NCBI GenBank assembly: GCA_017521805.1 | Contig: JAFXDK010000038.1 | Coordinates: forward strand, 1-64,000 | Reading direction: 5' to 3' | DNA length: 64,000 nt | Source: Ruminococcus sp. | GTDB taxonomy: Bacteria > Bacillota > Clostridia > Oscillospirales > Ruminococcaceae | Shown: positions 17,474-25,866 of the stretch, piece by piece | How positions within the stretch are numbered: position 1 is the first letter of the stretch | Layout: each line of letters opens with the position of its first letter | The notes under the pieces: model-generated | The model's input: the letters and a program-made list of their open reading frames with translations, nothing else | What the model was told of the DNA's origin: nothing | Database searches by the model: none | Translations under genes and position numbers: made by a program

Positions 17474-19885
17474 TTAGTTTTTAAGCGGAAGATCCTTTAC
17501 ATCTATAAGTTTAGCATCAACTTTAAGAATCGTAATAGCATCATCAGCTGTAATGCCCGCAACGCCATTTACATCAGCATTTGCAGTACCCTCTTCGGAA
17601 AGTCCATATTTATCGGCATTTCCAAGAGCCTGTAAAATAGCCGTAGAATCGGCAACTGTAACCTTACCGTCGCAGTTTGCGTCACCGTAGAGAATATCTC
17701 CGACAGGCTCTGTAGGAACATCAGGCTCGTCAGTGGGATCAACAACAGGATCAGTAGGCTCATCAACAGGATCTGTAGGAGTAACAACAGGAGGCTCAGT
17801 AGCGCCAAGGTCAGCACCTGGAACAGCCTTTGTGCCGTCGGGTTCTTCGCCCCATACGAGCGCACCGTTTACATACATAGGGATATGCTTATTATAAGAA
17901 GCAGGGTCTTTGAGGCTGTCTGTAGCAGTTACGCCCTCGTAAGACCAGTCGTTTGTGGGGTCCCATGCACCCTTTGTGGGAGTACCATCAATAGCGTCGG
18001 GGATTGATACTCTGAACTGTACCTCGTCACGATGCTCGCTCTGTCCTGTCGGCTGAATAGCTCTGCCGTCCTCAAACTTAACTTCTGCGTAGTATGTGTT
18101 TCCTGTAGGATCGCCCTCATACTTATAAGGACCCGAAACAGTGCCGTAGCCCTGCTCGCCTGCTGTATACTGCTGAGCCTTACCCTCAACCTTAACTATA
18201 TCAACAGAATATCCTGCTTCGAGGAGCTCAGAAACGTCGAAATAGTAGCGGTAGGAGATATCTTTCTGAACTCTTGCAGGCCATGCTGTGTGGTTCATAG
18301 CCCATGCCTTGATTTCAGTGTAGCTATCACCCTTACCGTTAAGAACAGCACCGACTTTCCACTCGTCCCATGTGGGAGTTTCAACAGGTGGGAAGTTTGC
18401 AAGCTTTTCGCCGCCCTTATCAGCAATCATAGCACACATTGCAGCTGTAAATCCTGCGTTATAGTCGATAGCAACCTCTGAATACTCATACTGAGCAACA
18501 CTGTTTGTATACTCACCTGACTGGTTAGGACCTCCTACGAGAGCGCCGTAGAGCGTATGAGCATACTCTGTCTGCCAGCCCTCATTGCTTCCGGGCTGAC
18601 CAAGGTCATTCCAGTGGTCATCATGAACGCCTGATGTTGTTCTGTGGTGGATAGCTGTAGGATTCTTGTCGCCCATACCGAGAACATAGCAAAGACCAAG
18701 ATCATTGTCTCCGAACATATAGTCAAGCTGACCCTGTGCCCAGTTGTTGTACTTATCAGCAAGAGCAGCGTCATCCTTGAAAATAGTATCAGCTGCAAGC
18801 TTTGCAATCCATACAGTATTTGCAGAGTGACGGTTTGCGCCCCAGTTCATGAGCCAAGCAAGTCCGTCGGGAGTATATGTTACTCTCTTTCCGCCGTATC
18901 CCTCATCCCAGTAATCAAGGTGGTGAGCGATGTGGTCAATCCACTCCTGCTTGCCTGTATTCATAGCATAGAGGAGAGCCGCAGCCTGTGTTGTATCGTC
19001 CCAGCAGAAGCCCCATGTGTACTTCCAGTCTGTAGACTGGCTCTCAGTTGGGAACTGAGGGATATAATCAGATTCAATCTTATCGAGATAGCTCTTGTCG
19101 TCTGTAGCCATATAGAGCCAGTTTGCAGCGTACATACAATCATCTACCCACGAGCTTGGCTTGTACATACTTCCCATAGCACCGTTTTCATTGTCTCTGA
19201 TTGAATCAGCTGTCTCAAAATATTTCTTAGCCTGTGCAAGATATTCAGCCGCCTTATCGGGCTGGTCATCCTTGAAGATAATATATCCCTGTGCAAGAGC
19301 AGCGGCACAGAGTGCGATTGTTGTAGAATCTGCGATTTCGTCGTAAGGACGCTCCCAATCGCCGTTGTTGAGGTGATGCTTTCTGAGATATACCTCAGCA
19401 CTGCACCAGATGTTATGGTCAGTTGAGCCGCCTGTGAAGTCACCGATTGTACCGATAACCTTACCGCCTCTGTCTGCCTGCATAACGTAATCAAGTCCCC
19501 ACTGGACATTGTTGCGATAAACCTCGCCCAGACCTGCCTTATCTACGGCATCTTTGTACTGGATATAGCCCCATGCAAGAACAGATGCGGAATATGCATT
19601 TGTCAAAGTGAACTTGAAGTGGTCGCCTGCATCGAACCAACCGCCTGGGATGATGTCAGTTTCAACACCCTCCTCGTTAATCATTGAGTCAGCTCTCCAC
19701 GGAACAGAATTCCATTCAGGAAGAATACCTGACTGCTGTACCTCATAGAAGAACAAGGATTTCTGGAGTGCTTCTGCATAGTTGACATCAACTGCAGCCG
19801 AGGACTGCGCCAACGGAAGCGCTGACAGCATACCTGCGGAAACTGCCATAGCAGAAAGAGCCGCTGTGATTTTCTTAAAATTCAT
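17474..19885 (-). CDS. Secreted cellulosomal GH9 endoglucanase: GH9, CBM3c-like, dockerin
   Basis: A processive-type endoglucanase layout in which the GH9 domain is followed at once by a CBM3c-like module. Signal peptide at about residues 1-30. The GH9 domain (about 33-480) has GGWFDAGDHFKF, the His in TAIHHRTTSG, and the acid Glu in YSEVAIDYNAGFTAA. The CBM3c-like region (about 505-660) includes GDSYTEIKAWAMNHTAWPAR and VQFRVSIPD. A Pro/Thr/Asp linker precedes a dockerin at about 732. Its first calcium loop and helix (GDANCDGKVTVADSTAILQ) are nearly identical to those of the neighbouring GH9, so both probably bind the same cohesins. The second loop has Val at a usual calcium-ligand position. 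803 residues. Confidence 0.95.
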   Translation of the reverse strand: MNFKKITAALSAMAVSAGMLSALPLAQSSAAVDVNYAEALQKSLFFYEVQQSGILPEWNSVPWRADSMINEEGVETDIIPGGWFDAGDHFKFTLTNAYSASVLAWGYIQYKDAVDKAGLGEVYRNNVQWGLDYVMQADRGGKVIGTIGDFTGGSTDHNIWCSAEVYLRKHHLNNGDWERPYDEIADSTTIALCAAALAQGYIIFKDDQPDKAAEYLAQAKKYFETADSIRDNENGAMGSMYKPSSWVDDCMYAANWLYMATDDKSYLDKIESDYIPQFPTESQSTDWKYTWGFCWDDTTQAAALLYAMNTGKQEWIDHIAHHLDYWDEGYGGKRVTYTPDGLAWLMNWGANRHSANTVWIAKLAADTIFKDDAALADKYNNWAQGQLDYMFGDNDLGLCYVLGMGDKNPTAIHHRTTSGVHDDHWNDLGQPGSNEGWQTEYAHTLYGALVGGPNQSGEYTNSVAQYEYSEVAIDYNAGFTAAMCAMIADKGGEKLANFPPVETPTWDEWKVGAVLNGKGDSYTEIKAWAMNHTAWPARVQKDISYRYYFDVSELLEAGYSVDIVKVEGKAQQYTAGEQGYGTVSGPYKYEGDPTGNTYYAEVKFEDGRAIQPTGQSEHRDEVQFRVSIPDAIDGTPTKGAWDPTNDWSYEGVTATDSLKDPASYNKHIPMYVNGALVWGEEPDGTKAVPGADLGATEPPVVTPTDPVDEPTDPVVDPTDEPDVPTEPVGDILYGDANCDGKVTVADSTAILQALGNADKYGLSEEGTANADVNGVAGITADDAITILKVDAKLIDVKDLPLKN

Positions 19886-19910
19886 TATTAACTACCCCTC
19901 TCGATAATTT

Positions 19911-19940
19911 TGGTGTACATAATGTATTTTTGGTACACCA
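19911..19940. promoter_or_regulatory. Palindromic candidate operator just downstream of the second GH9 promoter
   Basis: Arms TGGTGTAC (19911-19918) and GTACACCA (19933-19940) form a perfect inverted repeat with a 14-base gap, just after the expected transcription start. The position would suit a repressor roadblock. A half-arm-like GGTGTA also overlaps the -10 box. The regulator is unknown. Confidence 0.55.
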
Positions 19941-19950
19941 TTACATTTTA

Positions 19951-19979
19951 AATATACACCATTTTCAAACTTTTGTCAA
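19951..19979 (-). promoter_or_regulatory. Promoter of the second GH9 gene
   Basis: TTGACA (-35, 19974-19979) and TATATT (-10, 19951-19956), 17 bases apart on the minus strand, about 65 bases upstream of the ATG at 19885, which has GAGGGG upstream. Confidence 0.85.
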
Positions 19980-20095
19980 GGTTTGCATAGATTTTAGACC
20001 AATTTAACAATACCAAAACAGATTTTTCAGCAGTTTGCACAGAAAAATTATCACCCAAAACAAATATGGACGTTTTTTCATCGGTAAATCCCCAT

Positions 20096-20506
20096 TTATT
20101 CCGCATCAGAAGCAGAATCAACCAATTCGCAGTACATATCGTCAACATTTTTATTTTTAGCCATTTGCAGTCTGATAAATTCGGCAGGAAAAAAGCACCC
20201 ATTTTCTTTGCAGTCAATAAATGCAAACAACGCATAATCAACGTCTTCCTCGTCTATCGCCCATATAATTCCGTTATCTGAATTATAAAACACAGAGCAT
20301 TTTATACTGTTATCAATTACTATTGTAACTGATTTTAACTGTAAATTAGCCTTTTTCATATTTATAACAGATAAATCAAATGAAATATCTAATTCTTGTG
20401 ACTGCCCATTCAGAACAGCTTCAAAAGCGGATATTAATTTATCATTTCCAACTCTGTCAAAAGTCATATAAACCGACCTTTTATCCTGTCTGACAATTTT
20501 AATCAT
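20096..20506 (-). CDS. Hypothetical protein, 136 residues
   Basis: I do not recognise this protein. It has no signal peptide or membrane segment and reads as a small soluble alpha/beta protein with a basic N-terminus (MIKIVRQDKRS) and an acidic end. The central stretch (WAIDEEDVDYALFAFIDCKENG) is hydrophobic and acidic. I take the ATG at 20506, preceded by AGGGTGA, instead of a TTG six bases upstream. It lies about 90 bases after the zinc-ribbon gene and may share its transcript. Downstream, 19980-20095 has no recognisable gene. Confidence 0.6.
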   Translation of the reverse strand: MIKIVRQDKRSVYMTFDRVGNDKLISAFEAVLNGQSQELDISFDLSVINMKKANLQLKSVTIVIDNSIKCSVFYNSDNGIIWAIDEEDVDYALFAFIDCKENGCFFPAEFIRLQMAKNKNVDDMYCELVDSASDAE

Positions 20507-20599
20507 ATACAATCACCCTGCTATATTTCTCTGTATAGTTATCTTTCGCTGTCCGAACGACATTTTCAGTATTTCCACAATACAGACACATTCTCAGCC

Positions 20600-21520
20600 T
20601 TATTTTTCGAGTACGCAATGAAACAGTTCAAGATACTGCCCGTTTTCAAGAGTAACTATTTTTTCTTCTGTGTAATTCTCACGGAAAAATTCATACATTG
20701 CGTCATCGTCGAAATCTTCAAGGCTGTCATGTACATAATAGAAATACATATCACTATCATCAATGGTTTTAACCTTATAAGTGCCGGCTTCGACATCAAC
20801 TCCTACTTTAAACATACCCGAATGTTCAAAGGGATTATTCTCTATTGTATGCATTGAAGTATCATAGGCACTGCACCACGCTAAATCCAGATATTGCCCA
20901 ACCTCCAGTTTAACATATCGGGAAGATTCAAACCACGAACCGAAAATTTCTTCTTCATCATCCGAAAGTGAAGCATAAGCCTCATCGAACCCATCAGGCA
21001 CATTACTGCCTAAATCATCGGAGTAAAGAAGATATTCTCCGGCAGGAATATCCTCGCCTACAACGTATTCTCCTCTTGGGTACACTCCCACGTTTTCATC
21101 ATCTTCCACAGGATTTTCAGAAAAATCAATTTCAGGTACTTCAATATCAGATACTTCAATTTCAGGTATCTCTATATCGGGAATACTTATCTCAGGCATA
21201 CTGATTTCGGGAATTTCTATGGAAATTTTCTCTTTATTTCTTCGCTCATTTTCGTCTAATATATTGTGCAAAACAGAAAAACCCACCATAATCACCGCAA
21301 TAATAATAACCAGTATAATAAATACCAAAAGATTATTTGAATTTTTTCGGTCGCCTTTATTTTTTTCTTTTATTATTCCCTTTTTAAAGTCCTCACCGCA
21401 GTGAGTACAGAATTTATTAGTCGCAGGCTGTATTGTTCCGCAGATTTCGCATATAACCTCGTCCAATTCCTGTTCGCTGTGAACGTCCTCTGTATCATAT
21501 CCGCAATATTCATCTTTCAT
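20600..21520 (-). CDS. Zinc-ribbon, single-pass membrane protein with a Pro/Glu/Ile repeat stalk
   Basis: Function unknown. Residues about 24-45 hold a zinc ribbon (CEIC...CTHC). After a Lys/Asn-rich stretch, a TM helix lies at about 64-86 (LLVFIILVIIIAVIMVGF). A short-period stalk follows at about 100-133, in which I-E-[IV]-P-E-I-like units repeat seven or eight times. The rest is two copies of a domain: one starts VVGEDIPAGEYLL and ends near LEVGQYLDL; the other starts KVGVDVEAGTYKV and ends near LENGQYLEL. Both would lie outside the membrane if the ribbon is cytoplasmic. The start has AAGGTGG upstream. Related to other zinc-ribbon membrane proteins in topology only. Confidence 0.75.
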   Translation of the reverse strand: MKDEYCGYDTEDVHSEQELDEVICEICGTIQPATNKFCTHCGEDFKKGIIKEKNKGDRKNSNNLLVFIILVIIIAVIMVGFSVLHNILDENERRNKEKISIEIPEISMPEISIPDIEIPEIEVSDIEVPEIDFSENPVEDDENVGVYPRGEYVVGEDIPAGEYLLYSDDLGSNVPDGFDEAYASLSDDEEEIFGSWFESSRYVKLEVGQYLDLAWCSAYDTSMHTIENNPFEHSGMFKVGVDVEAGTYKVKTIDDSDMYFYYVHDSLEDFDDDAMYEFFRENYTEEKIVTLENGQYLELFHCVLEK

Positions 21521-21537
21521 ATAATCGCCACCTTTAC

Positions 21538-21569
21538 AAAAAAGGCCATACCTTGCGGTACAGCCTTTT
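21538..21569 (-). terminator. Terminator after the ispH-S1 gene
   Basis: A two-step hairpin: outer arms AAAAGGC / GCCTTTT and inner arms TACC / GGTA around a TTGC loop, followed on the minus strand by a T run. It lies about 20 bases after the ispH-S1 stop and before the zinc-ribbon gene, for which I see no clear promoter. Confidence 0.8.
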
Positions 21570-21587
21570 AAATCTCAATTTACGGGA

Positions 21588-23558
21588 TTATTCCTCGTCC
21601 TCGTAATCCTCGTCCTCAGCGTCGTCTGCATCCTCAAGAAGAGCACGCATAGAAATGCTGATTCTCTTGGACTCGTCATCGATGTCGATAATCTTAACAT
21701 CAACTACATCGCCAACAGAAACGATATCCTTAACGTTCTCAACCTTCTTGTCAGCAAGCTGTGAAATGTGGATAAGACCGTCTACACCGTCAATGATCTG
21801 TGCAAATGCACCGAAGCTTGTTGTAGAAACGATTGTAGCCTTAACAACATCGTCGATAGCGTACTGTGACTTGAAGATTTCCCAAGGATTGTCCTCAGCC
21901 TTCTTGAAGCCGAGAGAAATTCTGTTCTCCTCAGCGTTGAGATCCTTGATGTATACTTCAAGAGTATCGCCAACAGATACAACTTCGCTGGGGTGCTTGA
22001 TGCGCTTCCATGAGAGCTCAGAAATATGAACCATACCGTCGATACCGCCGAGATCAACGAATGCACCGAAGCTTGTAAGGGACTTAACCTTACCTACGTA
22101 TGTCTTGCCGATTTCAGCATCAGCCCAGAATGCAGCTCTTGCCTCTTCCTTCTTAGCGGAATCAACAGCCTTGATAGAACCAACAGCTCTCTTCTTGCCG
22201 CCCTCGTCTACCTCGATAATCTTGAACTGAACCTTCTGCTTGTTGAGCTGATCAAGCTCTGCTCCTCTTGGGAGACCTGTCTGTGAAGCAGGAATAAAGA
22301 TTCTTACGCCCATATAGCTGAGAGTAACACCCTTGTTTACTACACGGCTGATTGTTCCCTCAAGAACAGTACCCTCTTCCTTAGCCTTGACAACAGTGTC
22401 ATAGCCAGCCTGCTCGTCAACCTTTCTCTTGGAAAGAGCAACTGTACCCTCGCCGTCATTTACCTTGATAACGATGAGTTCAATTTTATCGCCAACGGAT
22501 ACGATATCCTCAGGCTTCTTTGTGGAATCATCAGTAAGATCCTCAAGCTTAACGTAGCCTGTATGCTTTGTACCGAGGTCTACAGTAATCTCAGCGTTAT
22601 CAACGCTAACTACGTAACCCTCTACCTTCTCTCCTGTATGTATTTTCTTGAAAGACTGATCGAGAGCTTCCGCAAAATCGATCTCCTCATCAATTGCATT
22701 GAGATTTACATTCTCTGTCATGGTTGTTTGTACCTCCTCGATTATATATGCCGGCGTGGATGCCCCGGCTGTTATGCCGATTTTGCCGGCACAGGGCAGC
22801 ATCAAAGATGAAAGCTCGTCCGAATTTTCTATGTGATACGTTTTACAATAACGGCTGCACACCTCGTAGAGTTTCACGGTGTTTGAGCTGTGTTTACCGC
22901 CCACAACGAGCATAACGTCAGAATTTTTAGCAAGTTCAGCTGCATCTGACTGTCTCGTATCTGTAGCACTGCATATTGTATCGAATATAACAATATCGGG
23001 ATTATCTTTAGGAATCACCTTTAAACATTCTTCCCATTCTATTATATTATACGTCGTTTGTGCGACAAAAGCAAGCTTTTTTTGCAAAAAATTCTCGTTT
23101 TTCTCAAAAACGTGTTTTAGCTCAACATTATCCTTAAAAACGCAGTATTTTTGTTCACAATGACCAATAATTCCCTGTATCTCAGGATGATTTACATCAC
23201 CTGCAATGAGAATCATATATCCCTCTTTTGATTTTTCCGCAACTATCTTATGAATTTTTGCGACAAAAGGACACGTAGCGTCGAGCATACGACAGCCTTT
23301 TTCCCTAATTTTATCGTACACATCCCGCCCTACACCGTGGGAACGGATTACAACTGTCTCATCGGGGAGAAGCTCATCAACGGAATTTACCACTCTTGCA
23401 CCTTTGGCGTTCATATCATTCACTACGTCCTGATTATGTATTATAGGCCCAAGGGTAGCCACCTTCGTGTTGCTTTCCAATTCATTATACACCATTTTTA
23501 CGGCTCTGTCAACCCCGAAACAGAATCCCGCTGATTTTGCCACTGTGACTTTATTCAT
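21588..23558 (-). CDS. ispH: Fusion of 4-hydroxy-3-methylbut-2-enyl diphosphate reductase (IspH) and ribosomal protein S1
   Basis: The N-terminal half (residues 1 to about 285) is IspH, the last enzyme of the MEP isoprenoid pathway, a [4Fe-4S] reductase. Its three cluster cysteines are present in AGFCFGVDRAV, LDATCPFV and FDTICSATDTRQ. The C-terminal half carries four S1 RNA-binding domains, the third and fourth very typical (VGKVKSLTSFGAFVDLGG; SFGAFAQIIDGVDGLIHIS), and an acidic tail. This fusion is known from Clostridia. The ATG at 23558 follows AAGGAG and overlaps the plsC stop; a longer start at 23618 would run into plsC. About 656 residues. It ends the cmk-plsC-ispH operon. Confidence 0.95.
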   Translation of the reverse strand: MNKVTVAKSAGFCFGVDRAVKMVYNELESNTKVATLGPIIHNQDVVNDMNAKGARVVNSVDELLPDETVVIRSHGVGRDVYDKIREKGCRMLDATCPFVAKIHKIVAEKSKEGYMILIAGDVNHPEIQGIIGHCEQKYCVFKDNVELKHVFEKNENFLQKKLAFVAQTTYNIIEWEECLKVIPKDNPDIVIFDTICSATDTRQSDAAELAKNSDVMLVVGGKHSSNTVKLYEVCSRYCKTYHIENSDELSSLMLPCAGKIGITAGASTPAYIIEEVQTTMTENVNLNAIDEEIDFAEALDQSFKKIHTGEKVEGYVVSVDNAEITVDLGTKHTGYVKLEDLTDDSTKKPEDIVSVGDKIELIVIKVNDGEGTVALSKRKVDEQAGYDTVVKAKEEGTVLEGTISRVVNKGVTLSYMGVRIFIPASQTGLPRGAELDQLNKQKVQFKIIEVDEGGKKRAVGSIKAVDSAKKEEARAAFWADAEIGKTYVGKVKSLTSFGAFVDLGGIDGMVHISELSWKRIKHPSEVVSVGDTLEVYIKDLNAEENRISLGFKKAEDNPWEIFKSQYAIDDVVKATIVSTTSFGAFAQIIDGVDGLIHISQLADKKVENVKDIVSVGDVVDVKIIDIDDESKRISISMRALLEDADDAEDEDYEDEE

Positions 23559-24195
23559 CTGCCTGCTCCTTTTCGGTGTTATCAGTAAGCTTTTCAGGCT
23601 CAGGCTCGCCCTCCACAAGGAGCTTTATATCAGCCATATAGCGATTTTTCAGCTTTACAAGCTGTCTCGGATTTGGCGTATCACAGATTTCAACATATTC
23701 CGCAGGATTAATAGGCGCGCCGTATTTTATCGTTATCTTTGTTCGGAATTTCAGCTTTTCGCCGAATACAAGTCCTATTGGAACTATTGGCTTATTTGCG
23801 CGTACTGCTATTACTGCCGCGCCTGAATGTCCGCGGTGCACCTTGCCGTCCTTAGAGCGTGTGCCCTCGGGGAAAATTACAAGATTCTGTCCGCTTTGAA
23901 GTCTTTCAACGGCTGTGTCAAGAACTCCTGTATCGCCTTTACCGCGAGATACGGGAAATGCTCCAAGATTTCTTATAAGCCAGCCGAAAACCTTGTTTTT
24001 AAACAATTCTTCCTTAGCCATAAAGGAGTGCTTGCCCTTTATACCGCAGCTTACAAGGGGTGGGTCAGCGTTTGTGCGGTGATTTGAAGCAAAAATCACA
24101 TTTGTATCCTTTGGAATATTCTCTTTGCCCTCCAGCTTTACGCTGAATGCTATCTTCATGGCAATCCATACAAGCCATTTACAAATATAAAACAT
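23551..24195 (-). CDS. plsC: 1-acyl-sn-glycerol-3-phosphate acyltransferase
   Basis: Acylates lysophosphatidic acid to phosphatidic acid at the membrane. The HX4D motif is in ASNHRTNADP and the second signature in FPEGTRSKDG. The hydrophobic N-terminus fits membrane association. The length of 214 residues is usual. It starts one base after cmk ends and overlaps ispH-S1; the cmk-plsC-ispH-S1 order is common in Clostridia. Confidence 0.93.
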   Translation of the reverse strand: MFYICKWLVWIAMKIAFSVKLEGKENIPKDTNVIFASNHRTNADPPLVSCGIKGKHSFMAKEELFKNKVFGWLIRNLGAFPVSRGKGDTGVLDTAVERLQSGQNLVIFPEGTRSKDGKVHRGHSGAAVIAVRANKPIVPIGLVFGEKLKFRTKITIKYGAPINPAEYVEICDTPNPRQLVKLKNRYMADIKLLVEGEPEPEKLTDNTEKEQADE

Positions 24196-24196
24196 A

Positions 24197-24856
24197 CTAC
24201 ACTCTCTCCTTAATTATTTCAGCAATTTTTGCCGCAGACTGCTCCAGTGTCAGCTCTGTTGTATCTACAAGAACAGCGTCCTCTGCCTGTTTCAGCGGAG
24301 CTGTCTCACGATTCATGTCGTTGTAATCGCGTTCAATTATATCCTTGAGTATCTCCTCATAAGTCGGACAATCAGGCTTTTCTGAAAGCTCTTTGTATCG
24401 GCGGTTTGCTCGTTCCTCTGCTGAGGCTGTAAGGAATATCTTTACATCGGCATTTGGAAGCACAACCGTTCCGATATCTCTGCCGTCCATGATTATATTA
24501 TTCTCACGGGCAAGCTTCTGCTGCAAATCGAAAAGTCTTGCTCTCACCGCAGGAATAGCAGATGTTCTCGATGCCGCCATTGAGATTTCGGGAGTGCGGA
24601 TAAGGTCTGAAACGTCTCTGTCACCGAGGTAAACACGCTGAGTTCCGTCAACGAATTTCAGGGAAACTTCAACCTCCTCCATATGCTTTTCAGCCTCCTC
24701 ATCGGGAATATTATTCTCCGTGAGATAAAGGGCAACTGCACGGTACATCGCTCCCGTGTCAACGTAGATATACCCCATTTCCGCTGAAACCATTTTCGCA
24801 ATTGTGCTTTTTCCTGCTCCGGCAGGGCCGTCAATAGCTATATTTATTGTTTTCAT
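24197..24856 (-). CDS. cmk: Cytidylate kinase
   Basis: Phosphorylates CMP and dCMP. P-loop DGPAGAGKSTIAKM at residues 8-21, YVDTGAMYRAVALY as the nucleoside-binding segment, and MDGRDIGTVVLPNADVKIFL with the conserved Asp/Arg. The length of 219 residues is normal. It starts four bases after the CmpB-like gene ends and probably shares its transcript. Confidence 0.95.
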   Translation of the reverse strand: MKTINIAIDGPAGAGKSTIAKMVSAEMGYIYVDTGAMYRAVALYLTENNIPDEEAEKHMEEVEVSLKFVDGTQRVYLGDRDVSDLIRTPEISMAASRTSAIPAVRARLFDLQQKLARENNIIMDGRDIGTVVLPNADVKIFLTASAEERANRRYKELSEKPDCPTYEEILKDIIERDYNDMNRETAPLKQAEDAVLVDTTELTLEQSAAKIAEIIKERV

Positions 24857-24859
24857 AAA

Positions 24860-25375
24860 CTATCTCCATTCTATAAATGATACTGCCGCATCTACAGCAA
24901 CAGCCGCAGCTGTAAGAACTGCAAATCCTATACATACCCACTTCGGAAGTTTTTCGCTGAGTTTTCCCGAAAGCGGATGAACTGCAAAGAGATACAGCAG
25001 GGCGAATAAGCCGAATATTACGCTTGAAATCAGGCTTGCTCGGTCAAGTATTGAAAAATACCAGTCCTCATATGTCCAGAAGTGTCTGCCGAATATAAAA
25101 TCAAGCAGATATGACGCGCCAAGTTCAAAAACCGTTGTGATTACCGCCGAAACAGTAAACACGAATAAAGGACTGTGCTTTTTTCTGCCGAGAACAGCAA
25201 GGAGAATAAACGCTCCCACGGCATATATCGGCACAATTGGCATATGAAGCATACCTCTGTTGTAGACATACCCGTACATTATCCACACAACCGCGACCTC
25301 GTAAAGCCAGCCCACAAAGCCTGCAAGCATAAACTCAAATGAATATCGGAAAAAATTTCTGAAAAAGTTCTCCAT
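24860..25375 (-). CDS. CmpB-like multi-pass membrane protein (putative ABC-transporter type IV family)
   Basis: A membrane protein of the family labelled putative ABC-transporter type IV or CmpB; its real function is not established. It has about five hydrophobic segments. The conserved N-terminal FEFMLAGFVGWLYEV and the central DFIFGRHFWTYEDWYFSI stretch are typical of the family. I use the ATG at 25375, after the yccF stop. The longer open frame to 25492 overlaps yccF and is not supported. About 171 residues. A second, shorter member lies at 53047. Confidence 0.8.
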   Translation of the reverse strand: MENFFRNFFRYSFEFMLAGFVGWLYEVAVVWIMYGYVYNRGMLHMPIVPIYAVGAFILLAVLGRKKHSPLFVFTVSAVITTVFELGASYLLDFIFGRHFWTYEDWYFSILDRASLISSVIFGLFALLYLFAVHPLSGKLSEKLPKWVCIGFAVLTAAAVAVDAAVSFIEWR

Positions 25376-25377
25376 AA

Positions 25378-25740
25378 TCAACTGCGTATCTCCGCACCAA
25401 AGGGTAAAAGTGCAAGCTTTGCAAGCTTGAAAAACTGAATTCCGAAAGGTATGCCGATTATTGTAATGCACAGGCAAATTCCCCATAAACAAAAGGCAAC
25501 CGCCATTTCAAGACCGCCGAAAATCAGCCATAAAATGTTTATTATTGTGGAAACTGCGCCGCCCTTGTATTCAACTTCCTTGCCAAAGGGCATAAAGGAA
25601 AGCCCTGCAAACTTGAAGCATTGCACGCCCACGGGAATTCCCACAATGGTTATGCACCACAGAAATCCCACGATTATCCAGCATAATGCGCTGAATAAAC
25701 CGCCGAAAATAACCCATAAAATATTACCAATACATCCCAT
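25378..25740 (-). CDS. yccF: YccF domain-containing membrane protein
   Basis: A small inner-membrane protein with two YccF repeats: ILWVIFGGLFSALCWIIVGFLWCITIVGIPVGVQCFK-like and a second copy from NILWLIFGGLEMAVAF to ITIIGIPFGIQFFK (quoted in parts). Each contains a TM pair ending in a GIPxGxQ motif. Function unknown. The ATG at 25740 is eight bases after AAAGGAG, better placed than the GTG at 25749. 120 residues. It appears to be the first gene of the operon that continues to ispH-S1. Confidence 0.88.
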   Translation of the reverse strand: MGCIGNILWVIFGGLFSALCWIIVGFLWCITIVGIPVGVQCFKFAGLSFMPFGKEVEYKGGAVSTIINILWLIFGGLEMAVAFCLWGICLCITIIGIPFGIQFFKLAKLALLPFGAEIRS

Positions 25741-25777
25741 ATCTGTCACTCCTTTTAGATGTTAGAGGTGAGAGGAT

Positions 25778-25860
25778 AGAGGTTAGAATTGTGGACGGTG
25801 GAAAATATTTCTACCGTCTTTTCTTATGTATGCTGATACTATTTCTAACTTCTAACCTCT
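25778..25860. repeat. Nested palindromic element between baiN and yccF
   Basis: Outer arms AGAGGTTAGAA (25778-25788) and TTCTAACCTCT (25850-25860) form a perfect 11-bp inverted repeat. Inside is a second inverted repeat, GACGGT (25794-25799) and ACCGTC (25813-25818). Partial extra copies of the TTAGA word lie on both sides. It resembles a small non-autonomous element more than a terminator, since no T run follows. Confidence 0.6.
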
Positions 25861-25866
25861 AAACGA

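Noticed and set aside
18644..19204. 186-codon open frame antisense to the second GH9 gene
   Set aside because: It lies wholly within a well-supported cellulase gene, has no family features, and its composition reflects the opposite strand.
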